In this document: positions 1-10,692 of the stretch, piece after piece
Layout: each line of letters opens with the position of its first letter
Numbering within the stretch: position 1 is the stretch's first letter
Origin: Saturnia japonica
Taxonomy: Eukaryota > Arthropoda > Insecta > Lepidoptera > Saturniidae
Length of the DNA stretch: 64,000 nt
Direction of reading: 5' to 3'
NCBI GenBank assembly: GCA_033032175.1
Contig: CM065304.1
Coordinates: forward strand, 17,174,001-17,238,000
The notes under the pieces: generated by a model
The model's database searches: none
Seen by the model: the letters and a program-made list of their open reading frames with translations, nothing else
Told to the model about the DNA's origin: nothing
Program-made: the position numbers and the translations under genes

Positions 1-696
1 TAAGTTTTCAGAATCCCGAGATAATTTTCTATCTCACGCACAGTCAAACGACGAACTTACGCAATCGCGAGCTGCACACGCTCGATATTTTTCAGTGTTA
101 TTGCACTCGAAGATCGGCCATTGAATCGCTTGTGCCACTCTTTTAATTGGGTTTTGCCCATATAAGCATCTTCAAAGCATCATTTCGATGTATATACAAC
201 TTTTTCCGAGTGCGGAGCAAAATTTTATGCAAATTCGTTGTTCCGATCTCTCTCAACGATAGCAAAATCCGACGAACGCGAAATCGACAATGTATGTAAA
301 GACATGCTGAGATGGAAATAACAAATCTTGTCGGTTGCCATGTTTCGTTAAGCCGATGAGTTCGTGAAGAGTCACTTGTGATGCTCGTATTTCACAAAGG
401 TCATTTGGACGTTTTGGTGCCAAGTTATAATATATATATATGGACACAATTTCACACACTGCCGTTTAATTCAAAACTAAGCAAAGCTTGTAATATGGTA
501 ACTAAACAGCTGATATACATACATATATAGATATTTAACACCCAGACATACACAACTGACGTTTATGCTCATCACACAAAGTCAGTCATGGGCGGGGATC
601 GAACCCGCAACCTCTCGGCTCAATAATAAAGTTTACTACCACTGCGCCACGAGGCCTGTCATGGGTACAGGTCGGATATTTTTGAGACACACCTCG
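1..696 (-). mobile_element. Mariner-like transposon, 5' half (copy M1), truncated by window edge
   Basis: This is the N-terminal half of a decayed mariner-family transposase gene, read on the minus strand. The segment at about 1-436 aligns by eye with 11480-11970 of the full-length copy M3. It encodes the same N-terminal helix-turn-helix region, recognisable by the SEQRICIKF-like motif seen cleanly in copy M2. The terminal inverted repeat ends at 696 and is followed by a TA. The reading frame is broken and a SINE interrupts it at about 437-660. The C-terminal half lies outside the window. Mariner transposases cut and paste DNA at TA sites; this copy cannot encode an active enzyme. Confidence 0.85.
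437..660 (-). mobile_element. tRNA-derived SINE inserted in mariner M1
   Basis: Read on the minus strand, the 5' end is tRNA-like. A box A match (TGGCGCAGTGG) lies at 649-639 and a perfect box B match (GGTTCGATCCC) at 605-595, a spacing typical of tRNA promoters. The T-arm can form a perfect five-pair stem around TTCGATC. The expected acceptor-stem ends do not pair, so this is a SINE head or pseudo-tRNA rather than a working tRNA gene. The body runs left to an AT-repeat tail near 430-440. Comparison with M3 shows clean mariner sequence on both sides, which defines the insertion. Confidence 0.75.
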
Positions 697-763
697 TATA
701 ACTCACACAAATGTTTCATAATGATAGTGACAACGGTTGTAATAAATCTCCAAACATTAAGTA
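697..763. repeat. Mariner flank shared with the flank of copy M3
   Basis: About 66 bases just outside the TA of M1 match about 66 bases outside M3 (12005-12069) at roughly 83 percent by eye. Similarity stops after a shared TTAAGTA. This sequence is outside the mariner ends as judged from copy M2, whose flank is unrelated. Confidence 0.7.
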
Positions 764-947
764 CACGGACGGTTTGTCTTTATGCACGCTTAGATCTTTT
801 AAGCTATGGAACGGTTTTTAATGAGGTTTTAACTACCATTTATAGATTTTTTTTACGGAAGGTTTATATACAATAATACATTACAAATAAGGTTTTGTAC
901 AGTAGAGAAAATTCAATTATTTGTAATCAAGTCGTCAAAAAGTAATT

Positions 948-1100
948 TTCGGGCGCTTACATGGCTTACGCTGATTAACCTTATAAGATATATTAAAATA
1001 ATTTGTAAAGAATTGTGTAGTTCTTCAAAAAACCTAGAGAAAAGTCTGCGATGGCATGTCTATGTCCTAAAGTTGACTCACAGTAACCATTTTTATCTTC
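948..1100 (-). repeat. Fragment of dispersed repeat family A
   Basis: It shares the GGGCGCTTA..TGGCTTACGCTGA..TAA block and the downstream TCAGCGA-like and ACTCACA blocks with the copy at 4862-5385, in the same orientation. It is an internal fragment only. Confidence 0.6.
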
Positions 1101-1360
1101 AACATAATAACTAAAAATATTACGTTATCTGCGAAGCTATTTTCTTCAATTCAGTGTTATTCTTTATCCTGATAAATTTACTAGTTAACTCGGGCATTTA
1201 ATGTAGATTAAAATTGTCGTTTAAAGTTTTCCATTTAAATGAATACCATAGAAGTTAATATAACGAATTCAAAATTACGCGAAAACAAAGACGTTCCTCT
1301 GAGAAAAACATTAGCTGTCGTAAGCTAAGCGCCCTTCTCGTAACTATTAAGTTACATAAT

Positions 1361-1610
1361 ATACCATCACGACAGAGACAGACACGACGACGAGGGTTAG
1401 GCAGAGGTATACATACATCCACAGTTCGTCCGACATGATTTAGATCCAATGTGACAAGGGGCAAGCCTAATTATATTAATAGGGCAAAAGGCAAAGTCCG
1501 AGCTGTACTGAGAATTTCATAGAAAAACCTAATAAAACTTTGCTCGACCTGGGAATAAAACCTAGGACCTCAAAAATAGCAGTCGCGTTTAGGACCACTG
1601 GGCTCATGAG
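1361..1610 (-). mobile_element. tRNA-derived SINE family S2, nearly full length
   Basis: On the minus strand it starts with a decayed tRNA-like head: AGCCCAGTGG resembles box A and a box B (GGTTTTATTCCC) follows. The body is shared with copies at 28577, 37780 and 52707. The copy at 37780 keeps a better box B (GGTTCGATTCT). The 3' end at the left gives a GGTATATTATG-type tail. The 69-codon minus-strand ORF across it is therefore a repeat artefact and not a gene. Confidence 0.75.
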
Positions 1611-1621
1611 GAAGTTTTCAA

Positions 1622-1772
1622 GTTCTAAACTATCTTATTATATTAAGTGAGCAGATCTTATTTATGTACGATTTAGATGAAACTTTGTATTTAGATAATG
1701 TTTTACATTCCAAGTATGAGTGGTTTTTTTATTTAAGACACCGAGCTATGCTCGGTCGCCCAGATATTCACT
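1622..1772 (-). repeat. Dispersed repeat family C
   Basis: It matches 25212-25392 and 43590-43774 in reverse orientation. One end reads ATCTTATTATATTAAGTGAGCA and the other carries the hairpin ACCGAGCxxxGCTCGGT followed by CGCCCAGATA. The constant ends and terminal hairpin suggest a non-autonomous element. Confidence 0.65.
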
Positions 1773-2984
1773 ATTAAAGCGAAAAACCCTAAATAAGCCT
1801 TTTTTAATTAAACATAAAATACACCACTTTGTAAGTTGTACCCGTGCGAAGCTGGGGCGAGTAGCTAGTTCTCAACAAATCTTTTATATAAAAGTCGATG
1901 TTTGTATGTATGTTCCCTATGTACTTCAAAACGGCACAGCAACTCGTGGCCGGTTTTGCTGGTATGCTATAAAATGAAAAGCAAAATAATTTCCAGAAAT
2001 TAACATTTAAAAACAAACAAACACTCTTGACTTTTACAATATAATATGATAATAATTTAAAGTGTTTTCATCATCATTATGATTTCTTACGACCCCTTGA
2101 AAGCGCGTGAAAATAAAACTACGAATTAGGTTCATTTCTATTTATTGTATCAAATTATTCATTTACAAGAACGTTGATATGGTTCATTATTACATAGTTC
2201 CGCCGTCCGAGAAGACTTGTGTGAATCTTTTAAGACTTTTTCTCGCTTCATTGAACAAGTAACTGCATATTTTGCGCTTGATCAACAATAGAATATTAAC
2301 TGTCTGACATAACTCTCATAAGTCATTATGATAATTTTTATTATGAAGGAAACGTGTATTAAGTTGTTATAAAATATGTATAATATTTATGATAATAATA
2401 TACCAAAAAAAACATTGTGAGAGAATCTGAACGCCTTGAGAAATATTTTTGAGCAATGTAATCTAGAAAAATACAGAACTGTATTTACGTTTGAAATAGC
2501 TAATACGTGATTGGCTTGCGTACTGATTGAGCTCGTGCTTTACCTCCAGAAGAGGTACTTGTCCTCCAGTCGGAACATTTACAGGTCGGTATTATTTTAT
2601 GAAATAACTATAAGACATATTTTAAAACTATGTTATGTCATTCAGTACAATTCATTATGATAAAAGGGCGGACGTTTAGATTGAAATTTGTTTTCGTGGG
2701 ATTTTATTCTGTGGATTTTATAATGGTTTGTTTAAATTTAAAATACATGGTCATACTTTGTTTTCTAATTAATCTACAAAAGATTCTTGATTAGGTTAAT
2801 ACACGTTTTCAATAAAAACGACTGCATGATTGTGTGTTACATCATTTCATAATAATAATTAAAAAAAAAAAAATGCAATTCAATTTCAAAAGTTATCGAA
2901 TTTCATTCAACAACTAACGTGTGTCACACATACATGTTTTTCAAATCGCAACAAAATGAAGATAAAAATATCTAAAATATAAAA
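1773..2984. other. AT-rich sequence with nothing recognised
   Basis: I see only short chance ORFs, homopolymer runs and no repeat shared elsewhere in the window. Confidence 0.5.
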
Positions 2985-3460
2985 TACTAGCTGGTACGCC
3001 TGACTTCGTCTGCGTATTATTGGATATACTCAGACTGATCACGGAACACGACAAACCAAAAGAAAATCATAGATGGGTTTATCACTAAGTGTATGGAGGT
3101 CGCGATCTTTAACGCTCCACTATATTACTACCTATACACTGGCTAATTTCGGTATACGACATACCAAAAATATCATAGATGGGTTTACAATATGAAACCA
3201 AAATATTGCCGTCCCAATAAAACTTCAAAAAATAATTAAAATCACCCTTACTGTACCGGCATGCGGGAAGGTTTTTTAAAAAAAGGTGAAGCCCCTTTTA
3301 TTTCTTATATTATATTAAACCCTAATTTGAGACATGATGGGTTCTTCATATAAACTTTCATCCCTTCAAGTTTTATTTTCATCACATTTGGGATAACACA
3401 ATGAAAGAATTCGCTTGTAGCAAAACTGTATAATCCAGATAACTTAAAACATGTATATAG
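2985..3460 (+). repeat. Dispersed repeat with internal duplication
   Basis: It begins ACTAGCTGGTACGCCTGACTT, a degraded form of a start common to lepidopteran repeats. Two related blocks about 130 bases apart both contain a CATAGATGGGTTTA motif. A second part from about 3330 matches 47690-47905 (ATGATGGGTTCTTCATA, then GTAGCAAAACTGTATA). The 3010-3260 part reappears in reverse at about 50800-51020. Confidence 0.6.
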
Positions 3461-4412
3461 CTTAGACTAAATAGACTCCTCGTTTACAACTTGAGAGTGA
3501 AGCCACCTAAAAGTAATACCAAAAAGCAATGATTTATGGTATTTCATTTTGCCCGTAGTGTTCTCGAGCCGCGGTCTACAGCTCTCGTCACGTTTAAATC
3601 ATAAGATAAATCAGTAACTATGCCGTACTGCTTTCTATACTAATTATCTTAAATAAATAAATGACAAATGTACCTACACTTATTTATTATTGACATAGAT
3701 GAAAAATATATTATACGACATATTCAAAGTCTACTACGATTCCACAGTTTTACACTCTCGTGAACAGCTTAACCAAAATCGAAAGGAATTTATTCAATTT
3801 AAGCCCTAAGAAGGGTCGAGAAGGAAGAAGCCACTAACGAATGTCAAAACACTATAAATCGGTTCGAAAAACATCCCAATAATCGATGAGCTAGCAAGAA
3901 ATTTCAATTTTATATAGGTACATATATATTTAAAAGTATTGTTTAAGTACAGTTAATAATTTTTATTGTATAGAGGGAGTAACTATCAGACATAACTATC
4001 ATTCACGTAATGATCCAAACTACCCTTTCGACAATAAAACTTGCTTTACATGTCTTCAAATTCTTGTCCGGCAAACAAGTAATGTGCTTAGGAAATATAT
4101 TGTAGAATCAAACAATTACCTAATAACTTTCATAGTCTACATGGGATAGCTCTTTTTTATATTATTTACAATTTCTTACAAATATGTTCCTGAGCTACAG
4201 CTAAATCATTTTCATGAAGACAAAGTCGCGGATATCACATGTTTAATAATACAATGGTTATAAAATCAGTAATTCATTAAATAAATAGAAATAATTTAAT
4301 ATTAAAATAATTATTAAAGAAAATCGTAGAGCATAACATAAAGCAAACAGTCGCGTAGCTTTATACCTACATTTATTTTAAGCATCTTAGTTCACTTAAA
4401 AAATAAACTGAC
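3461..4412. other. AT-rich sequence with nothing recognised
   Basis: There is no convincing coding sequence and no repeat copy that I could match elsewhere. Confidence 0.45.
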
Positions 4413-4494
4413 CTCAGAATCCGCACCAAAAAGTTTAAAGCCAATTTCACTATTTCCCTACGTGCACGTATCACTGCGAATCGAAAGCCACTGA
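4413..4494 (-). promoter_or_regulatory. Possible minus-strand transcription start and non-coding first exon
   Basis: A less AT-rich island on the minus strand contains an arthropod initiator-like TCAGT at 4494-4490. About 80 bases later there is a reasonable donor, GAG|GTCAGT, with the exon ending at 4413. There is no ATG with a convincing open frame in between, so it would be a 5' UTR exon of a gene extending left, possibly outside the window. The evidence is composition and two short motifs only, so chance is a real alternative. Confidence 0.22.
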
Positions 4495-4861
4495 CCACTG
4501 TTGCCGTTCTGACAGTTGTTTTACTGGGCTTTCGCTTAACTAGGACCACAACTAAATTTTACAATTTTTTTATTCTTTGGTGATTACCGCAGAGTTATTA
4601 ACTGTTGCGTTTTTGTTATTAATTTATTGTTAGTATAATAATTTTAAATGCAAAAACCGCTACAGGTTATGACAATTTGAATTGTTAATAAACTGATATA
4701 GATTCTATGAGAATCCCCTATTGTTGCCGAAGTGATTGCTAATTAGCTTTTAATAAATGAATAAACGATAGTTGAATAAATAAAATATGTTTTACACTAT
4801 AAAAGCTGTAACCGCAAAGACCTTGTAAATTTACGCCATGAGCATATATGTTTCATTAGAG

Positions 4862-5385
4862 TCCCAATTGACATATATCTATTCTACAAATAAATAAAAT
4901 TGAAGTGTCTGGTTGTAATGTCAAAATAACAGCTATTTACTAAAAGCTTACAAAAATATATACGGTACTTATAACAAATATCAATTTTAATGTTTTTGTC
5001 TGTCTGACTGCCTGTTTGTTCCGGCTAATTTCCAAAACGGTTATGCCGATTTCGACAGGATTTTCACTGTGAGATAGCTGATGTTATAAGGAGTAACTTA
5101 GGCTATTTTTCTTTTAGAACAAGAATTATAAAAAATTTACCGCTCATAGTGAATAAATTTGGGCGCTTAAGTGGCTTATGCTGAATAAACCATAAGAAAA
5201 ATATCAAATTAATATACTACATAATTGTAGATATTAAAAAAGTCAGCAAGGTATGTTCTCTATCTTCTAAGGATCACCCACAATAAGTATATAACCGGGA
5301 GCGAGAGTAGCACGATTCGCGCGTATGCCCGATCGACGGCATTCTGTAGTCAACACGAATGAAGTCACGGGCACAGCTAATATTA
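4862..5385 (-). repeat. Dispersed repeat family A, nearly complete
   Basis: It runs from AATAAATAAAATTGAAGTGTC on the left to the reverse of CTGTGCCCGTGAC on the right. Copies lie at 6545-6790 (same orientation) and at 12830-13190 and 15660-16060 (opposite). The shared GACAGGACTTTCACTG and GGAGTAACTTAGGCTA blocks are diagnostic. No ORF is present. It behaves like a non-autonomous retroelement or the 3' end of a LINE. Confidence 0.7.
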
Positions 5386-6270
5386 AAATATATTTTTAGC
5401 TTTGGTTACTTATTGCTTAATCAGTTTAAAGTAAATCATTTGCAAAGTAATTCTATTATGACACAGTTTTTTATATGTATCATTCTCAACTCAAGTACCT
5501 ACTAATTTTTTTTGTAAATTATGCCATAAATCATTTAAATTAAAATTTTAATTCATTTGGTCGAGGTTTTGGTAGATTTGTAACGTTTATATATCCATAT
5601 GCGATTCAAGAATCGACGATCGCGCCGAGGTTGAGGCGCCACAGAAGACTTCCTATTTCCCAACCATATTCCAAACAAACAAGTGCTTAGTGTCGACTTT
5701 TTCTAGTCCAGTGAATATGACAGATATAATTCTAATTTACCATAGTTAAAAATATGTACTGAATCATGTATACGATTGTGTAAATAATAGACATTAAATG
5801 AAAAAATGTAAACACAAATGCACAGTATAGCTAGACAGGTAGTCAAAATATTTATAATAAAAAAAATAATTAAATACGATTAAAATATTGAGCCATTATA
5901 AAAACATTCGATCCCAACGTAAGTAAGAATAAAAGAGGTAATACTATAAACTTACATTGTAAAGAAAGAGAAAGCACCTAGATAATTTACACAGTTAAGA
6001 GAGAATCAGATAGTTAATTTCATACAAAAACTCGATCTTGTATTTACCTTTATTGCTATAAATATTTCCTACACATATTCATAAAAGGGTGAATTAAAAG
6101 TTATAGGTACAGCTACTGCCATCTCAGAAGCTACACACATCTAAATAACTATAACAGAATTTGGGTTTATGCAAGAGTATATGAAAGACGATATACTTCA
6201 TTGTCTTTTTTATGGTATGTTGAATACAGCCTTAACTAAGCCCAAATAATTTAATAGTATTGTTTGTGCA

Positions 6271-6456
6271 ATGAACCATCTGTTCTCTCGAAATGTGCAA
6301 GAAAGCTCGTCCGTACACCGCAGGTACTATGCGGATTACTTCACTATTATGTCATCCATAAGTCATGAAGTACTTACTCATGGAGTCACTGACATACATT
6401 CTGAATTCAACGAACCTTGTGACGTAGATGATTGCATAGTTAATATTTTGCAATAA
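6271..6456 (+). CDS. Possible 61-codon ORF or terminal exon, unidentified
   Basis: The ORF starts MNHLFSRNVQ and ends DDCIVNILQ, with a composition less AT-biased than its surroundings and a balanced, protein-like residue mix. An AATAAA at 6452-6457 overlaps the stop codon, and the frame is open back to just after a TAA near 6250. An AG near 6253 could serve as an acceptor. I recognise no family. No upstream exon could be paired with it. It could be the last exon of a plus-strand gene, a free smORF or a chance ORF between two repeats. Confidence 0.27.
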   Translation: MNHLFSRNVQESSSVHRRYYADYFTIMSSISHEVLTHGVTDIHSEFNEPCDVDDCIVNILQ

Positions 6457-6544
6457 AATGTTGTAAAATTAAAAACTTTTTATTATTATTTACATCCATT
6501 AATTTAAAAAAGTAAAGTGGTAGTTAAGGAAATTACTTGACTTA

Positions 6545-6790
6545 TCTATATACAAATAAATAAAATTGAAGTGTCCAGTTTAATATCAAAATAACAGTAT
6601 TTTACTAAATGCATATGAAAGTATATTCGAAACTTAATACAAAAAACTACTTTTTAACATTTTTGTCTGTCTGTCTGTTTGAGCCGGTTAATCTCCGAAA
6701 CGGTTGGATAGATTTTGACAGGACTTTCACTGGCAGATAGCTGATGTTATATGGAGTAACTTAGGCTAAAATTTTATTTTAGAAAAAGAA
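6545..6790 (-). repeat. Dispersed repeat family A, partial
   Basis: It shares AATAAATAAAATTGAAGTGTC, the GTCTGTCTGTCTGTT run and the GGAGTAACTTAGGCTA block with 4862-5385. The right part is lost. Confidence 0.65.
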
Positions 6791-7635
6791 TAAGAGCGAC
6801 TTGCTTAACATGTTTAAATATGATTAAAGTAAGACTAAATACATTTAAAGTTTTTAAACAAAATTAGCGTCTTACACAAAGAAAAATTAGTTGCTAAATA
6901 TGTTTAACGAACTGTCAAAGTTAAATAGCTAAAAATGCCTATTTAGCGCCGCTAAACACATTTAAGTTACTCTTTACTATATAAAAATACAAATTATCTA
7001 TAAAAATTATGGGAATATAGGAGAACAGAGACATCATCAGCGTGGTATTAATACAGGCATTCTTCATTCTTGGCACTCACTTGTTAACACTTTTCCTACA
7101 TTTCTCACTCATAACTAATACAAGATAGTTGCACTATTTTCATGTTATTCAATTGATTTTGACAGATAACAAACAATGAAATCCAACTATGCACGTTTCA
7201 TTATTTATACTATAAGCATGAGTTCTTTAAATTATCACTCTTATCGGGTTATGAAATTCGTCAACATGTGTAATGGAACGCAGAGACTGCCTTACCGACT
7301 CGCTAATATGTTCAATTAAATCAGCGCACTATATGTCTCGTGCAAGATGACACTAAATGCGTTTAGGAAATGAAATGGTTCGCAAGCCACCCTAACTGTA
7401 ATTAAATAGTTTTGTTTAGCAGTGTGTTAAATGAAATTTTACGCAAGCCGCCCTAAGTGTTTCGCGCAAATAAAATAATAAATAGTGGATTAATCAATTT
7501 GTGCGCTTAAATGATTTACGCTGGGTAAAACTAGAAGGTTCCACAAAATATGTGCTGGGCCCTTATTTAAATCTATCGCGAATCAATACCTCCCGAACCT
7601 ATTGCTGCGATACACAGTAAACAAAAGAGACTCAC

Positions 7636-7767
7636 CTCGTCAGGAACGGACGGTGACCTTGAGCTTGCCCCGTCGACCTGGACAGCAGAATGTGAAGTAT
7701 TTGTGTTTGTGGAGTGAACTGTATGTATGTGTGTGTTCAAATGGTAGGACAGCAAGGTCGCTATCAC
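7636..7767 (-). CDS. Possible minus-strand coding exon (44 codons), unidentified
   Basis: On the minus strand an open segment reads through Ser/Thr/His-rich sequence to the motif SSRSPSVPDE and meets a strong donor (GAG|GTGAGT) with the exon ending at 7636. The right edge is uncertain because there is no ATG at 7767; an AG just upstream could be an acceptor. The composition is more GC-rich than its neighbours. Mariner M2 begins within about 100 bases to the right. No domain is recognised, and chance or transposon-derived sequence remains possible. Confidence 0.25.
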
Positions 7768-7839
7768 TCAAGTAATCAGTTCAGCAAAACTCCTGATACA
7801 CCAACTCCAGTTATACAATGCACAATCTTAACACCTGTA

Positions 7840-8585
7840 ACTTCGCATTGGCATTATTTTTCGTCATCTGGCTCATGGCATCCTTCGAAGTAGTCCCTCA
7901 TTGACTGAAAAAGACGCTACCATTGGTGCTTCCTCGTCCTGATGCAGTTCTGGTAATTGGTTTTCGGAATGGCCACGAGTGCACGCGTCGCATTAATTTC
8001 AACCGTGTCTCTGTCGACAAATCGGTGTCCTTTGAGCAGCATTTTTAATTTTGAGAACAGCCAAAAGTCGCAGGCGGTTATGTCGGGACTGTAGGTACAG
8101 AGGCTGACGAAGTTGTTTAATATTCTGTTTCGTTAAAAACTGTTACACGAGATTCGATGAATACGCTGGCACGTTATCATGGTGGAGCAGCCAGTCGGCG
8201 CACGCCTAAACACACGTGCGACCGTTTTTGAATTGCTTTTACCACTCTATTATTTGTGTTTTGCCCATACAAAGTTTCTTCAAAGGCCTCCTGCATCATT
8301 TCGATAGTCTCTACATAACTTTTTCCGAGTTTGGAGTAAAACTTTATGCAAATTCGTTGTTCCGATCTGTCATTTTCAACTATAGCAAAATCCGACGAAC
8401 GCGAAATCGACAATGTACGTAAAGATGCGCTGCGCTCGAAATAACAAATCTTGTCGGTAGCCATGAAAGCCGATGACTTCGTGAAGAGTCACTTGTACAC
8501 GCTCGTACTTCATAATTGTCATTCGGACATTTTGGAGCCAAGTTATGGGTTACATACAGGTCGGATACTTTTGGAACTCACCTCG
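7840..8585 (-). mobile_element. Internally deleted mariner-like transposon (copy M2)
   Basis: Minus-strand ORF 8464-8177 encodes the N-terminal mariner region. It shows SEQRICIKF, the KLGKS motif and a helix-turn-helix with EAFEETLYG. It then fuses directly to AAPPL-type sequence that corresponds to the catalytic C-terminal HHDN region. The remaining C-terminal half at about 8200-7845 is frame-broken. Compared with M3 about 500 bases of the middle are missing. The right inverted repeat ends at 8585 before TA. The left end is less clear, near 7800-7845. It is non-functional. Confidence 0.85.
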
Positions 8586-8587
8586 TA

Positions 8588-10690
8588 TATATTTTTGATT
8601 CATATTGTATCATCAATGTTATTTCTGACAGTTTTATCTAAATTTCCTACATAATTATTTTTCAATTTTTTTTATTTATAGTCACTCCCAAATAAATAGG
8701 AATACTTTACTGCTTACACTTAACCCTGGTAACGCCTACAAGATCTGTGACTCCGTAATGCTGATGTCGAAGAAAATCGTCGAAATACATAAAATACAGT
8801 AAAATGTGAGATAAGTTAGTGTAATACTTTTTACATTATTGGAAAGGCCGTGAAATAGGCAATTGCAAGTCGAGTATGTGCTTGAAGTCCGAGCCGTAGG
8901 CATGTTTGAGAAAAATCATGAATCTTAGGAATCGTGAAAGAAAATTACATATAATTTTATTAATTTAATATTTATTTAAGTTTATGTTATCGCCACAAAT
9001 GAGGAAAAGAAGTGCGTAGAAAATGAGTATTATGACGAAATGTTCGGGCAACGTTACATCCGCCATCTGTAGCTTTGGCAATCGCAGTATTTTACTGGAG
9101 GTCATTCTGTAATACAAACATTATTTATATAACAATTCATTCCGTATAGAGCGTGGATAGGTTGACAAGTCCAATTGCATTACATTTCAAAATTATTTAA
9201 AATTGGCATATGAGTTGCCTAATTTAAAAAGTAGAGAATAAACGAGTAAGTCAATAGACAGGCATCGCACTTGTGATTGTACTTTTTAATAGGATTTATT
9301 ACTAAAATGTAAAATTTACACTGCCCTGAAAAGTATGCTTTTTTGACTTGTCAATGTATTCACACTTCGTACGGCATTCAAATTTGTTGTGCTTGTTAGT
9401 TAATTAACCTGCATAGAAAATATTTTTATGAAGGTGAACTGTGAAATAAAATTCAAAACACCAAACGCTAAAATTTTCTGAAACCTGTATTTTATGTCAT
9501 TTTTTGAAATATACCCATTTTAATCCCATTTCTGGCAATATTTGTAAGGTTACGTGTTTATTATGCTGATAAATTTTAATTTACAGTTTGGATTTTTGCA
9601 AACACTAGAGTCTAGTTTTACATTGTTTTACGCTCATGGATGATTAAATTAATGTTTCATTATATCAACTTTACCAAAGCACAATAAATGGCTGGGTTTG
9701 TTGTGAAGTTATGGCCCTAATAATTCATCGATAATCAATTTTTTTTAAATCTATGTTTTCTTAATTTCACAATACAGAATATTGAAACTACTTCTGAATT
9801 TTGTGCGATAACTCAATAAAACAACATTCATATTATAAAAAATAAGCAGATAATTTTTTTATTCACCTTTTAAAATACTACAGAAAATATATTCTTACGT
9901 TAATTTTTAAAATTTAATTAAACGGAGCTAGTTATTGTTACGTTTTATATTTATATTTGTTATATTTAAATCTATACAAAATTTTTAATTAAAGTAAACA
10001 TATTCATTCAATATTTATCGGTTAATCTTCATTCTTATAAAATACTCAAAACACTATCTATCAGTCTGAACTATCTTGGCGCTATAATTTTTTTATTTCA
10101 ATAGATTCAAGGTCTTACGTACCTAAGCAGTACTGTGTTTCCTTGCGACTACTAGTTGGCTTAAATTAAATATCCACTACATCATCAAATGACCACAAAG
10201 CGACGCGATGGCTACAACAGCAACATTTGTATATTACGACAACCGCAACACATCTTTAATGTATAAATATTGAATACCAAATCTGATTATTATGTAAATT
10301 CAAATAGTTGAGTGTTCAGTAATAAAAGTTTTTTGTCAAAATTTGTGTTTCATGTATTAAAAAATGAAAATAATGGCAAAAACTATAAATTAAACTTATT
10401 TAGCTAGTTATTCGCTCATTAGATTAATATAATTAGTATGATAAGAAATGTAAAGTAAAGATGTAAGACTATTTTATTAAAAATTAATACAGAGAGATGC
10501 GATTTAATTATATAGCTAAGTAATGCATTAGGCATGTTAACTCCGTGAGGCATCACGGAAAAAATAAGTAATAAGTTGCAATTATCACAGCTAAGTATAG
10601 ATAAATTCATCTAATCGGATCAGAAAAATTTCACTGTTTTATTAATTCTGTTAAAAGTGAGTTATATTCTAATTTATCAGTAGGTCATGC
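8588..10690. other. AT-rich intergenic sequence between mariner copies
   Basis: I find only scattered short ORFs and poly-T runs. No repeat matches elsewhere in the window and no exon candidate stands out. Confidence 0.45.
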
Positions 10691-10692
10691 TA

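Noticed and set aside
595..655. Functional tRNA gene
   Set aside because: The T-arm and promoter boxes are present, but the acceptor-stem ends do not pair and the body continues to a SINE-like AT tail.
565..876. 103-codon plus-strand ORF
   Set aside because: It runs across the tRNA-like SINE, the mariner end and the flank, so it cannot be one gene.
1255..1464. 69-codon minus ORF with Arg/Cys-rich sequence
   Set aside because: It overlaps SINE family S2 and the same sequence recurs in the other SINE copies.
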